DNA of 35,402 nucleotides from Sunxiuqinia dokdonensis (GCF_001270965.1 NZ_LGIA01000174.1:1-35402); one strand, 5' to 3'; shown: positions 25,037-33,911, counted from the stretch's first letter. Notes: generated by a model not told the origin, from the letters alone. Translations and numbers: made by a program.

Positions 25037-26413
25037 CTATATGCGTATGTAAATTTTGTATTCCCATGGTTGAAGTTCGATGCTCGCCTTCTCTTCCATT
25101 CCCAATGTCCCTTCTCCAACTATTTCGTCAAACTCTTCCAGAACATCGAACTTAATATCAGAAACAAGCGGACGGTCGGAAAGGTTCAAAATGATCAAAA
25201 GCTTGTTTGCATCTTTTTCTCGCGTAAATGCCAGCACTTGCTCATTATTGCTGGTTTCGAGCAACTTAAAATCACCACCGGCATCCCCATTCCATAAAGC
25301 CTGGTTCTCTGTTTTCAGATCAATTAACTGCTTATAAAATGACTGTTTCTCCAGATTCGACCAGTCAATTTCATCTTTCTCGAAAAAGGCCAACTGCTTG
25401 TTCAGTCCGGCTTCCTGCCCACTGTAGATGAGCGGAATGCCGGGAACGGTGAAACAGAATACCGCAAAAGCATCCGCCGCGTCCCCCATACGCTGTTCCA
25501 CCGTTCCGGCCCATGAATTTTCATCGTGGTTGGTGATGAATTGCATCGGAAATGAACCCGGTGCATAGAAATCTTCATCCATTTCATTGAAATAGTTCCG
25601 AATGGCCTGTGCTGTTCGATCACCCCGGGCAACATCATTCATCAAGTGGTGCAGTTTCCAGGCGTAGTTCGATTCGAACGCATACTCCAGCAAAGCCGGG
25701 TGATCTTCATCTTCGGCCAGCATGTACACCGGCTTGATCGAGTCGAACGAAGCGCGGGCATCTTCCCAGAAATCCTGCGGAACACCCCAGGCAACATCGC
25801 AGCGAAAACCATCAATATCGGCCTCTTCGAGCCAAAAGTCCATGGCATCAATCATGGCACGGCGCATGGGCTGCTCGTCAAAGTTCAGGTCAGCAATGTC
25901 CGACCAATCAGGATTGGGCGGAATAATCGCGCCTGTCGAATCTTTGGTGTACCATTCCGGGTGGTCGTAAATCCATTGGTGGTCCCAGCCGGTGTGGTTG
26001 GCCACCCAATCGATGATGATTTTAAAACCCAGGTCATGCGCCTGGCTGACGAGTTTTTGAAAATCTTCCATGGTGCCAAACTCGGGGTTAATGCCTTTGT
26101 AATCCTGAACCGCATAGTACGATCCCAGTCTGCCTTTTCGTTTCTCTTCCGAAATGGGGTGAATGGGCATGATCCACAAAATATCGACCCCAAGATCTTT
26201 CAGGCGGGGCAGGTGTTCGGCAAAAGCCTTGAATGTTCCCTCCGGCGTGTATTGTCGGATATTGACTTCGTACAAAACGGCGTCATTCAGCCATTCCGGC
26301 TTGTCAACCCGTGCCAAATCTTCCGTTTGGCTGCCCTGATTAGCCGGCTTTTGAGTTGGTTGGCAGGCTATCACAGACAGGAACAGAATAAAAAAGAGTG
26401 ATTTCAATTGCAT
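25037..26413 (-). CDS. GH13 alpha-amylase-family lipoprotein
   Basis: The 458-residue protein begins with a lipoprotein signal (MQLKSLFFILFLSVIAC) with Cys17. The TIM barrel starts at about residue 38 (WLNDAVLYEVNIRQYTPEG). GH13 conserved regions are all present: DWVANHTG (region I), the nucleophile Asp206 in DGFRCDVAW, the acid/base Glu234 in MLAEDED, and Asp297 in FITNHDENSW. A short all-beta C domain closes the protein (LQPWEYKIYIR). It hydrolyses alpha-1,4-glucans outside the inner membrane, either in the periplasm or at the cell surface. No starch-binding module is visible. It is the last gene of the maltose operon, 151 bp after the other GH13 gene, with a foldback sequence between them. 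Confidence 0.93.
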   Translation of the reverse strand: MQLKSLFFILFLSVIACQPTQKPANQGSQTEDLARVDKPEWLNDAVLYEVNIRQYTPEGTFKAFAEHLPRLKDLGVDILWIMPIHPISEEKRKGRLGSYYAVQDYKGINPEFGTMEDFQKLVSQAHDLGFKIIIDWVANHTGWDHQWIYDHPEWYTKDSTGAIIPPNPDWSDIADLNFDEQPMRRAMIDAMDFWLEEADIDGFRCDVAWGVPQDFWEDARASFDSIKPVYMLAEDEDHPALLEYAFESNYAWKLHHLMNDVARGDRTAQAIRNYFNEMDEDFYAPGSFPMQFITNHDENSWAGTVEQRMGDAADAFAVFCFTVPGIPLIYSGQEAGLNKQLAFFEKDEIDWSNLEKQSFYKQLIDLKTENQALWNGDAGGDFKLLETSNNEQVLAFTREKDANKLLIILNLSDRPLVSDIKFDVLEEFDEIVGEGTLGMEEKASIELQPWEYKIYIRI

Positions 26414-26448
26414 TGGTTCATTTATTTAGGTTAAAATATCGAATGTCG

Positions 26449-26525
26449 AATAAGAAACATAAAATAAGAAATGTCGGACAAAACACATTTTCATATTTCT
26501 TATTTCTTGTTCGGTGTTTCTTATT
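26449..26525. repeat. Foldback of AATAAGAAAC-type repeats between the two GH13 genes
   Basis: AATAAGAAACA at 26449-26459 is the exact reverse complement of TGTTTCTTATT at 26515-26525. Inside, AATAAGAAAT at 26463-26472 matches ATTTCTTATT at 26495-26504, giving a nested inverted repeat about 77 bp long. It might stabilise mRNA or be degenerate filler. No gene is seen in the 151-bp gap. Confidence 0.6.
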
Positions 26526-26564
26526 TTTTTCCGCCTCCGTTTCATTTGATTAATCCCACTTTCG

Positions 26565-28409
26565 TTATTTTAGTTCGATAATCATCGCTGAACGTGCCGG
26601 AACCGCAATACTTGACAGGTCTTTTATTTCTTTTGAATGAATAATTTCCGTGCCGCTGACAGACCCTTCCATCACTTCGTGAAAGCGGTTGGTCTTCAGC
26701 ACTTGCTCTTCTTCATTCTTGTTTAGCACCACCATCACGGTTTCATTCTGATTGTATCGGAAATAAACATACAACCCGTCTTCCGGAACAAAATGCATCA
26801 GTTTCCCGGTATGAATCACGTCCTTTTCTTTTCGCCAGTTTTGAATGGTGCGCAGGTAGTCTTGCAGGTCTTTTTGCTCTGCCGAAAGTCCTTCGCCGGT
26901 AAAGGCGTTGACCGCATCGCCAGCCCATCCACCCGGAAAATCGCTACGAATAATGCCATGATCGTCCGTTCCCGGATTCGACATCAACACTTCGGTTCCA
27001 TAAAAAATTTGCGGAATACCGCGGGTGGTGAGAAAAAAAGCAAGCCCAAGTTTCAAGGAACTGATATCTTCTCCAACCTGGGTGTAAAAACGCGACATGT
27101 CGTGGTTATCCGGAAAAACAACCAGGTTGCCGGCATCGGGGTACAAAAAATCATTGGAAAGCGCTTCATACAATTCGATCAACCCTTTGTCCCAACTCTC
27201 CTCATGATTCATTGCACGGCTGGCGGCATTTTGCACCGGAAAGTCCATCAAACTGGGCAAGCTGCAATGGTAGCCATCGGCGTTTTGCTTGCCTTTTTGC
27301 CAATACGAAACAATGGCTGGATTCATGCTCCACTCCTCACCCACAATGTTGAAATTGGGATATTCCTCCAGCACCCGGGCCGTCCAGTCGGCCATCATAT
27401 GCTTGTCGGGATAGGGCCAGGTATCTTGCCGGATGCCTTCCAAGCCAACGTATTCAATCCACCAAATACTGTTTTGTATGAGGTAAGTGGCCATGAACGG
27501 ATTTTCCTGGTTCAGGTCGGGCATAGTTGGAACAAACCAACCGTCCACCATTGCTTTCCGGTCGGCTTCCGAAGCATTCGGATCCTGATGAACTGTACGC
27601 CGGTGGCTGGTGATTTTGTAATCCGGATAATGATTGATCCAGTCGCTCATTGGCATGTCGTCCATCCACCAGTGTTCTGAACCGCAGTGGTTGAAAATCA
27701 TGTCCATAATCAGTTTCATATCGCGCTTTTTCAACTCTTCCGACAATTCCTGGTATTCTTCGTTGGAACCGTAACGCGGATCAACTTTGTAGAAATCAGT
27801 CGTGGAATAACCATGATAAGAAACCTGTGTCATGTTGTTTTCCAACACAGGGTTGAGCCAAACGGCTGTAAATCCCAGATCATGCAGGTAATCCAGGCTG
27901 TTGATAATCCCCCGGATATCACCGCCGTGGCGTCCATCCTTATCCGCCCGGTTTGGCTTTTCTTTCATGCCGGCTAGTTCATCATTATTCGGATCGCCAT
28001 TTACAAAACGGTCGGGGGTAATCAGGTAAATCACGTCGGAACTGTTAAAGCCCATTCGGGTTTCTGAATTCGCTTTCCGTGCCTTCAATTCGTAGGTATA
28101 AGCCTGGCGATCTCTTTTCCCTTGGGTGAAGATCATTTGAAAAGTTCCGGGCTTTGCTTCCTCGGAAATCTCCAGATCAATAAACAGGTAGTTGGGGTTT
28201 TCCACCTGGGTGACACCCTCTAAGGTGACACCCGGATACTCCAGATGCACCTGGCTTCCGGCCAGATTTTCGCCGTGTACCATCAGCTGCAGGTTGGGAT
28301 TTTTCATGCCCACCCACCAAAATTGAGGTTCAACCCGATCAATCGAAACCGCAAACAACTGGGCCGTTAAGGCCACGACGATAAAAAAACCTAAAACAAT
28401 TCGCTTCAT
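26565..28409 (-). CDS. GH13 neopullulanase/cyclomaltodextrinase-like enzyme (SusA-like)
   Basis: The 614-residue protein has an N-terminal signal peptide (MKRIVLGFFIVVALTAQLFA) and should be periplasmic. An N-terminal immunoglobulin-like domain of the cyclomaltodextrinase type follows (IDRVEPQFWWVGMKNPNLQL), then the catalytic barrel from about 120 (VIYLITPDRFVNGDPNND). Catalytic residues are Asp329 in GIRQDTWPYPD, Glu358 in VGEEWSMNP and Asp437 in VFPDNHDMSR. The C-terminal beta domain runs from about 530. Relatives such as SusA cut alpha-1,4 linkages in pullulan, cyclodextrins and maltooligosaccharides after import through SusC. Its start overlaps the GH65 stop by four bases (ATGA), showing translational coupling. 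Confidence 0.94.
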   Translation of the reverse strand: MKRIVLGFFIVVALTAQLFAVSIDRVEPQFWWVGMKNPNLQLMVHGENLAGSQVHLEYPGVTLEGVTQVENPNYLFIDLEISEEAKPGTFQMIFTQGKRDRQAYTYELKARKANSETRMGFNSSDVIYLITPDRFVNGDPNNDELAGMKEKPNRADKDGRHGGDIRGIINSLDYLHDLGFTAVWLNPVLENNMTQVSYHGYSTTDFYKVDPRYGSNEEYQELSEELKKRDMKLIMDMIFNHCGSEHWWMDDMPMSDWINHYPDYKITSHRRTVHQDPNASEADRKAMVDGWFVPTMPDLNQENPFMATYLIQNSIWWIEYVGLEGIRQDTWPYPDKHMMADWTARVLEEYPNFNIVGEEWSMNPAIVSYWQKGKQNADGYHCSLPSLMDFPVQNAASRAMNHEESWDKGLIELYEALSNDFLYPDAGNLVVFPDNHDMSRFYTQVGEDISSLKLGLAFFLTTRGIPQIFYGTEVLMSNPGTDDHGIIRSDFPGGWAGDAVNAFTGEGLSAEQKDLQDYLRTIQNWRKEKDVIHTGKLMHFVPEDGLYVYFRYNQNETVMVVLNKNEEEQVLKTNRFHEVMEGSVSGTEIIHSKEIKDLSSIAVPARSAMIIELK

Positions 28410-30724
28410 ATTTTAACTTCTTTACTCAATACTACTTCTTGATTTTCAACTAACTCATATTCTTTTCCCCAAATCGTTACCGAAACGGAGCCGGGGTTGT
28501 GATTGGTAATCTTCAGCTCATCACTCATTTGAATCTCCAAATGCGAGTTCCGGTAGTTGAGCTTAAACGAATACGATTCCCACGATTCCGGAATGAAAGG
28601 ATCGAGCAGCAATTGCCCGTTTTTGACGCGCATGCCGCCGAATGATTCCACAAAAGCCATCCAGGTTCCGGCCATGCTGGTAATGTGCAGGCCATCTTCG
28701 GTGTCGTTGTTGTAATCGTCCAAATCGAGGCGGGCTGTGCGCAGGTACAATTCATAGGCTTTTTCACGACGACCAATGCGGGCCGCCAGAATGCCATGCA
28801 CACAGGGCGAAAGCGACGACTCATGTACTGTAATCGACTCGTAAAAATCGAAATGCCGGGTCAGCGTTTCCATGTCAAATTCATCCTGAAACCAGTAAAA
28901 GCTCTGCAAAGTATCAGCCTGCTTGATGTAGCACGAACGCAGAATCCGGTCCCACGACCAGTTCTGATTGATCGGGCGTTCCTCCTGGTTCATCTGCTGC
29001 ACAGGGATAATTTCCTTATCCAAAAAACCATCCTGCTGCAAGTAAAGCCCGGATTTTTCATCAAGTGGGAAATACATCTTTTCAATGATTTCGCGCCAGA
29101 CAGCCGTTTCCTGCAACTCGTTGAACTTCCACTTCTGAATCATTTCCTCAAACAAATAAGGATGGTCGCGCTTGAGGTAATCAATCACTTTCAGGGTATA
29201 ATTCAGCGTCCACACCGCCATTTTGTTGGTATGGAAGTTATTGTTGACGTTATTTTCATACTCGTTGGGCCCGGTTACGCCAAGCATCACATAGGCCTGT
29301 TTGGCTTCGGACCAGTTGACCCGCTGCGCCCAAAACCGGGAAATCCCCAGCAAAACTTCAAAACCGTAAGGCGCCAGGTACTGCCGGTCGCCGGTATAGT
29401 TGATGTAATGGGAAATGGCGTAGGCAATGGCGCCATTGCGGTGGATTTCCTCAAAGGTAATCTCCCACTCGTTGTGGCATTCTTCGCCATTGATGGTCAC
29501 CATTGGGTACAGAGCCGCGCCATGGTTAAAACCCAGTTTTTCAGCATTTTCAATGGCCTTCTGCAAATGTTTATAGCGGTACATCAGCAGGTTTTTGGCC
29601 ACCTTTTCAGGTGCTGTGCCCAGGAAAAACGGCAAGCAATACGCTTCGGTGTCCCAATAGGTTACCCCGCCATATTTCTCGCCGGTAAAACCTTTCGGGC
29701 CGATATTCAGCCGTTCGTCATCGCCCGTGTAGGTTTGCATCAACTGAAAAATATTGAACCGGATGCCTTGTTGCGCCGCAACGTCGCCCTTGATTTCGAT
29801 ATCAGCCGTTTCCCATTTTTGCTCCCACAGCTGGCAGTGCTCGGCAAACAACTGGTCAAAACCCTTTTGCTGTGCCTGCTGTACCGCCTGTTTGCCGTGT
29901 GCCAGCATGGCCTCTTTTTTGTAATGAAGCGATGAAGTGATGGACGCGAATTTTTCCACCAACAACTCCTGTCCTTCTTTCAAATCAAGCTCGAAAACAG
30001 TGGCCACCTGTTTTTCTTTCGGAAGGATTTCGGGTTTCACAACCAAGGCTTTTCCATTGACCAGCAAACGTGTATGTTGTCCGTTGCAGGCGTAAAAGCC
30101 GGTTTTTTTGGTTTTCATGCACAGGAAAACTTCCTGCCCCTGCGCTTCCTTCTCCACCTCATCCCAAAACTTTTCGTCGTAGTTGGAGTCTTCGTTCATC
30201 ACATCGCCATCAATAAAAGAGGTGATTCTGACCGGTGCCGAAAAATTCAAGCTCCGAAGCCGGTATTGAATGGCGCCCAACTCCTGCTGTTTCATGCTAA
30301 GAAAACGTTTGGCGACCACCTCCACCTGCTTTCCCGACGGCAGTGTAGCCACGAACGAGCGGGTAAGCAATGCGGTGCGCATATCCAGTTCCCTGCGGAA
30401 TTTTTGGATGCTAGCGGTCGCCAAATCGAGTTCTTCTCCTTCAATTTCCAAATGAATTCCAATCCAGTTGGCTGCATTTAAGATCTTGGCAAAGTATTCG
30501 GGATAGCCGTTTTTCCACCAGCCCACCCGGGTCTTGTCGGGGTAGTAAACCCCGGCCAGGTAGTTGCCCTGCAAGCTGTCGCCACTGTATTTCTCTTCGA
30601 AATTGGCGCGCTGGCCGGTGTGCCCGTTTCCAATGCTGAAAATGCTTTCGGAAATCCGGTTATTGTCAGGATTAAATCCGTCTTCAATAACTTTCCACTC
30701 GCTATGTATGATATAATCTTTCAC
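28406..30724 (-). CDS. GH65 disaccharide phosphorylase, probably maltose phosphorylase
   Basis: The 772-residue cytoplasmic protein has the GH65 order: an N-terminal beta-sandwich (RISESIFSIGNGHTGQRANF), a linker, the (alpha/alpha)6 barrel (GVTYWDTEAYCLPFFLGTAP) and a small C-terminal domain. The motif GEECHNEWEITFEEIHRNG, with Glu419 in HNEW, holds the general acid. ARLDLDDYNNDTEDGLHITS is another family block that binds phosphate or sugar. The enzyme would convert maltose and phosphate to glucose and beta-glucose 1-phosphate. Maltose specificity is inferred from neighbours: beta-phosphoglucomutase three bases upstream and GH13 enzymes downstream. Trehalose or kojibiose phosphorylase remain possible from sequence alone. 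Confidence 0.92.
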   Translation of the reverse strand: MKDYIIHSEWKVIEDGFNPDNNRISESIFSIGNGHTGQRANFEEKYSGDSLQGNYLAGVYYPDKTRVGWWKNGYPEYFAKILNAANWIGIHLEIEGEELDLATASIQKFRRELDMRTALLTRSFVATLPSGKQVEVVAKRFLSMKQQELGAIQYRLRSLNFSAPVRITSFIDGDVMNEDSNYDEKFWDEVEKEAQGQEVFLCMKTKKTGFYACNGQHTRLLVNGKALVVKPEILPKEKQVATVFELDLKEGQELLVEKFASITSSLHYKKEAMLAHGKQAVQQAQQKGFDQLFAEHCQLWEQKWETADIEIKGDVAAQQGIRFNIFQLMQTYTGDDERLNIGPKGFTGEKYGGVTYWDTEAYCLPFFLGTAPEKVAKNLLMYRYKHLQKAIENAEKLGFNHGAALYPMVTINGEECHNEWEITFEEIHRNGAIAYAISHYINYTGDRQYLAPYGFEVLLGISRFWAQRVNWSEAKQAYVMLGVTGPNEYENNVNNNFHTNKMAVWTLNYTLKVIDYLKRDHPYLFEEMIQKWKFNELQETAVWREIIEKMYFPLDEKSGLYLQQDGFLDKEIIPVQQMNQEERPINQNWSWDRILRSCYIKQADTLQSFYWFQDEFDMETLTRHFDFYESITVHESSLSPCVHGILAARIGRREKAYELYLRTARLDLDDYNNDTEDGLHITSMAGTWMAFVESFGGMRVKNGQLLLDPFIPESWESYSFKLNYRNSHLEIQMSDELKITNHNPGSVSVTIWGKEYELVENQEVVLSKEVKI

Positions 30725-30727
30725 TGC

Positions 30728-31408
30728 TTAAGATTTTAATTTCAGTTCATTATCATCTTCAAAAAGGTTTATCAAGTTGCTTAGCCTGAAACCTTCAAAG
30801 CCCGGAATCACATGATCGGCCTGTGATAAAGTAGCGGGATCGCCGATTCCGATGCAAACCATGCCGGCGTTTTTGGCCGCCTCAACGCCTGCGATGGCAT
30901 CTTCGAAAACCACGCAATTTTGCGGTTCAACCTGTAAGGCGCTGGCTCCTTTCAAAAAAACCTCCGGATCGGGTTTGGCTTCCGTCACTTCGTTGCCATC
31001 GACAATGGCGTCAAACATATCTTCAATCTCCAATTGCTGAAGAATGAGCGGCGCATTTTTGCTGGCCGATCCCAAAGCCACTTTGATTCCGCTTTGCTTA
31101 ATTTCCTCAATAAATTCCTTGGCTCCCGGAAGCAGTTCATCAGCCTTCATCCGGTAGATCTGATCGAGGTACACCTGGTTCTTTTTGTCTGCAAACCGCA
31201 GCTTCTCATCATCCGTCAAGGTCTTTTTTCCCAGATTTAAAATGATTTCCAGCGACTGCATACGGCTAACCCCTTTCAGCAATTCGTTGTTTTCTTCGGA
31301 GAACGAAATGCCCAGTTCGTCGGCCAGTTTTTTCCAAGCCAGGAAATGGTATTTTGCCGTATCGACAATCACCCCATCCAAATCAAAAAGACATGCTTTT
31401 ATTTTCAT
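30728..31408 (-). CDS. pgmB: Beta-phosphoglucomutase
   Basis: The protein has 226 residues from ATG at 31408; an in-frame TTG three codons upstream is not preferred. It is a HAD-superfamily protein: Asp9 (nucleophile) and Asp11 (acid/base) in FDLDGVIVDT, a cap domain with LLKGVSRMQSLEIIL, motif II in ALGSASKNA, and the metal-binding VFEDAIAGVEAAKNAG. The GVSR and SASKNA segments are diagnostic of beta-phosphoglucomutase rather than of general phosphatases. It converts beta-glucose 1-phosphate to glucose 6-phosphate, the step after GH65 phosphorolysis. It lies 5 bp after the MFS gene and 3 bp before GH65, a tightly packed operon. Confidence 0.95.
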   Translation of the reverse strand: MKIKACLFDLDGVIVDTAKYHFLAWKKLADELGISFSEENNELLKGVSRMQSLEIILNLGKKTLTDDEKLRFADKKNQVYLDQIYRMKADELLPGAKEFIEEIKQSGIKVALGSASKNAPLILQQLEIEDMFDAIVDGNEVTEAKPDPEVFLKGASALQVEPQNCVVFEDAIAGVEAAKNAGMVCIGIGDPATLSQADHVIPGFEGFRLSNLINLFEDDNELKLKS

Positions 31409-31413
31409 CTTTA

Positions 31414-32958
31414 TCAATTTGTTGCAGGTTGTTTTTTCAGTTTATCGGGGCTGTCCACATCATCGACAAACATGACGGACACGGCTGCCAGAATCATGGA
31501 GCCACCGCCGACCAGCAAAGCCATAATTGCTTCGCCGCCAAACAGGTGCTTCATGAAAAAACCCAGGATGCTGGCCGCCAGAATTTGTGGAATGACGATG
31601 AAAAAGTTGAAGATGCCCATGTAGGTGCCCATCTTTTCGGCGGGCAACGAGCCGGTGAGAATGGCGTACGGCATGGACAAAATGCTGGCCCAGGCCAGAC
31701 CCACGCCCAGCATGGAAAGGATCAGCAAGTTGGGATCGTTAACCACATAGAACGACGCCAGCCCGATTCCTCCCAAAACCAGGGCAATGGCATGTGTCAT
31801 TTTCCGGCTGGTGTATTTGGCCAGCACCGGCAGCAGGAAAGCCATCAGCGCGGCAAACCCGTTGTACACCCCAAACAAAACGCCCACCCAGTCGGCACCA
31901 TCGTTGTACAGGGCCGAGGTGGTATCGGATGAGCCATACACATGGCCAGTGACCGCCGCGGTGGTGTAAATCCACATGGCAAACAAGGCGAACCACGAGA
32001 AGAACTGCACAATGGCCAGCTGCCCCATGGTTTTGGGCATGTTCAGCATGTCGGTGATAATGCCCACCAGTCCGTTGTCGGTTTTATTGATTTTAGTGAA
32101 GTAAGCCGTCAACAGTTGAATCAATCCGAAAACAGCCAAACCTCCGCTTAAAATGTAAAGCTCCTTTTCAAGCTCGAAATAAAAGAAGAGGTAACTCATG
32201 GCCAGCCCAGTCACTAGAAAGACAAGGCCATTACGCATGAAAGCGCCCATCAATTCGAAAGGCGATTTCAATTCGATTTTAATGGAAGGGTTGGCCGAAA
32301 TCTTCTCCTCTTCAAACGACTTCATTTCCTCCGGCGAATACTCTTTGGTTCGGATGACGGTCCACAGCACCGCCAGAAAGAAAACCAGCCCGCCAATGTA
32401 AAACGACAGTTTCACCGAAAGCGGAATCAATTGATCGCCAACAGCGATGTTGCTCACCCCAAACCAGTTGGTTAAAGCGTAGGGCAACAGCGAAGCGATT
32501 ACGGCCCCGGTACCAATAAAGAAACTCTGCATGGCAAAACCCTGGGTTCGCTGTTCGCTGGGTAGCATGTCGCCCACAAATGCCCGGAAAGGCTCCATCG
32601 AAATATTGATCGAAGCATCCATGATCCAAAGCGTGCCAACAGCCACCCAAAGCATAGGCGAGTTGGGCATGATAAACAAAGCCAGCGACGCCAGGATGGC
32701 GCCAATCAGAAAATAAGGCCGGCGACGTCCCAGCTTTCCCCAGGTTTTGTCGCTGTAGTACCCAATAATCGGTTGAACGATCAGCCCGGTTACCGGGGCA
32801 GCCAACCAATACACAGCCAGCCGGTCCACATCGCCGCCCAGGCTTTGAAAAATTCGGGAGACATTGGCATTTTGCAAGGCAAAACCAAACTGGATGCCCA
32901 GAAAGCCGAAACTCATATTCCACACTTGCCAAAAACTAAGCACAGGTTTTCGCTTCAT
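31414..32958 (-). CDS. MFS sugar transporter (maltose-type, GPH/SLC45-like)
   Basis: The 514-residue inner-membrane protein has about 12 hydrophobic helices. The loop after the second helix carries DKTWGKLGRRRPYFLIGA, similar to plant sucrose carriers and the SLC45 group, and the first helix region contains SFGFLGIQFGFALQNANVSR. A cytoplasmic loop at about 215-245 is charged. In Bacteroidota this type usually lies beside pgmB and GH65 genes and brings maltose or short maltooligosaccharides into the cytoplasm by proton symport. It is the first gene of the operon, with a promoter about 195 bp upstream. The substrate is inferred from the operon. Confidence 0.9.
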   Translation of the reverse strand: MKRKPVLSFWQVWNMSFGFLGIQFGFALQNANVSRIFQSLGGDVDRLAVYWLAAPVTGLIVQPIIGYYSDKTWGKLGRRRPYFLIGAILASLALFIMPNSPMLWVAVGTLWIMDASINISMEPFRAFVGDMLPSEQRTQGFAMQSFFIGTGAVIASLLPYALTNWFGVSNIAVGDQLIPLSVKLSFYIGGLVFFLAVLWTVIRTKEYSPEEMKSFEEEKISANPSIKIELKSPFELMGAFMRNGLVFLVTGLAMSYLFFYFELEKELYILSGGLAVFGLIQLLTAYFTKINKTDNGLVGIITDMLNMPKTMGQLAIVQFFSWFALFAMWIYTTAAVTGHVYGSSDTTSALYNDGADWVGVLFGVYNGFAALMAFLLPVLAKYTSRKMTHAIALVLGGIGLASFYVVNDPNLLILSMLGVGLAWASILSMPYAILTGSLPAEKMGTYMGIFNFFIVIPQILAASILGFFMKHLFGGEAIMALLVGGGSMILAAVSVMFVDDVDSPDKLKKQPATN

Positions 32959-33152
32959 AATTGAAAGAATTGGTTCAATAATTTTTTAAAAGTCGATTTG
33001 AAAAAAGACAACTGTTCAAGCCAATCTGTCGTCAACAAACAGGCTACTTCATCTTCATTCATCAACATGACTTGCTATCAAAAAGGGGTGAGCCGTTGCC
33101 GGTCACCAGTAAGGAAGTAAAAAAAGAATTGGTTATTTTCGGAATAACTGTA

Positions 33153-33184
33153 CAAATATAAACACGGATTTCTGAATTAATCAA
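33153..33184 (-). promoter_or_regulatory. Promoter of the MFS-pgmB-GH65-GH13 operon
   Basis: On the minus strand TTG (33184-33182), 21 bp and TATATTTG (33160-33153) fit the Bacteroidota promoter consensus. Transcription would begin near 33146, leaving a leader of about 190 bases that includes an inverted repeat GGTGA / TCACC around 33086-33107. A LacI-type operator lies about 70-90 bp upstream of the promoter. Confidence 0.65.
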
Positions 33185-33251
33185 GCCCTTCGGCCTGTTT
33201 TAGAAGCATAACCGGCAAAAAGGGATACTAAAAATAGATCGATACCCGCAT

Positions 33252-33272
33252 TGCAAACGTTTGCAGCAAACG
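33252..33272. promoter_or_regulatory. LacI-family operator upstream of the maltose operon
   Basis: TGCAAACGTTTGCA at 33252-33265 is a perfect 14-bp palindrome with the central CG typical of LacI-family sites. A third half-site GCAAACG follows directly at 33266-33272. The same palindrome recurs at 35075-35086 on the other side of the lacI-type gene. It lies upstream of the promoter, so it may serve activation or looping rather than simple blocking. Confidence 0.8.
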
Positions 33273-33396
33273 AGAAAAAAAATTTCAAATTTTTGCTATG
33301 ATTTTCTAATCACCAGGGCACTTGATCAACCTGTTGGACCAAAACCAGTGGTTTACCTCGAATGGACTCCGTTTAATGAGCATTCCCCTGTCGGAT

Positions 33397-33627
33397 GAAT
33401 TCCCAACTCCTGCAGATGACAACCAAGCTTCTGCGGATAACAACAAAGCTCTTGCAGATGACAACCAAACTCCTGCAGATGACACCAAAGCTCCTGCGGA
33501 TGACAACTAAGCTCCTGCGTATGACAACCAAGCTCTTGCAGATGACACCCAAGCTCTTGCGGATGACACCCAAACTCTTGCGGACGACAACCAAGCCTCT
33601 GCGGATGACAACCAAGCTCCTGCAAAT
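33397..33627. repeat. Second 21-bp minisatellite, 11 units in one direction
   Basis: Eleven consecutive units of 21 bp (typical unit GACAACCAAGCTCCTGCGGA plus one base) run without spacers, differing from each other at a few positions. The plus strand can be read as MTTKLLQ heptads in a 94-codon frame starting at 33395, while another frame reads DDNQAPA and is broken by TAA in the sixth unit. Minus frames are open too. No promoter or start favours one frame, so I do not call a gene. The array starts 34 bp beyond the stop of the lactonase remnant (in minus-strand direction). Confidence 0.9.
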
Positions 33628-33660
33628 GCTTCGCAAGCCCCTTCCGTTGGGGAATTGGGA

Positions 33661-33840
33661 TCAGCGGCTAAGAAATTGAAGGCAAACCGGCTTGAGGATG
33701 TCCACACTTTCTCCGGTATAGAACAGGATTTCGGCTTCCGGATCGACGCGGAACACGGTGACGTTGTTGCTGTGCTGGCTAGCCACCAAAAGAAAGCTGC
33801 CAGTGGGGTTCCAGGTTTTCCAACCAACAGCTGGGTGATT
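33661..33840 (-). pseudogene. C-terminal remnant of a beta-propeller lactonase (6-phosphogluconolactonase-like)
   Basis: On the minus strand the frame ending in TGA at 33663-33661 encodes about 50 residues that look like the last propeller blade of the lactonase family: NPTGSFLLVASQHSNN, VTVFRVDPEAE and KPVCLQFLSR. Full-length members have about 340-400 residues, so nearly all the gene is gone. Upstream in this frame is a short LLASC segment reminiscent of a lipoprotein signal, then a TAG at about 33889; no ATG opens this frame after that stop. An ATG in another frame at 33896 starts a hydrophobic stretch (MNSSIFLLLAARFWLLAVV). Either a large internal deletion or a broken 3' fragment would explain this. 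It lies directly after the LacI-type gene on the same strand. Confidence 0.75.
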
Positions 33841-33911
33841 ACCACTGCAAGAAGCCAGAAGCGAGCCGCCAGCAGCAAGAAGATGGAGCTATTCATTCCC
33901 AGATTAAACCG

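Noticed and set aside
28685-29935. 416-codon plus-strand open frame
   Set aside because: It lies wholly opposite the GH65 gene, whose catalytic motifs are intact, and its product resembles no family.
33397-33627. Array as a possible CRISPR
   Set aside because: Units of 21 bp abut directly with no unique spacers, and no cas gene is near.
33507-33896. 129-codon minus-strand frame after the LacI-type gene as a membrane protein gene
   Set aside because: It overlaps the lactonase remnant in another frame, then runs into the 21-bp array. The hydrophobic start may be part of the decayed gene, but the frame as a whole is not a recognisable protein.
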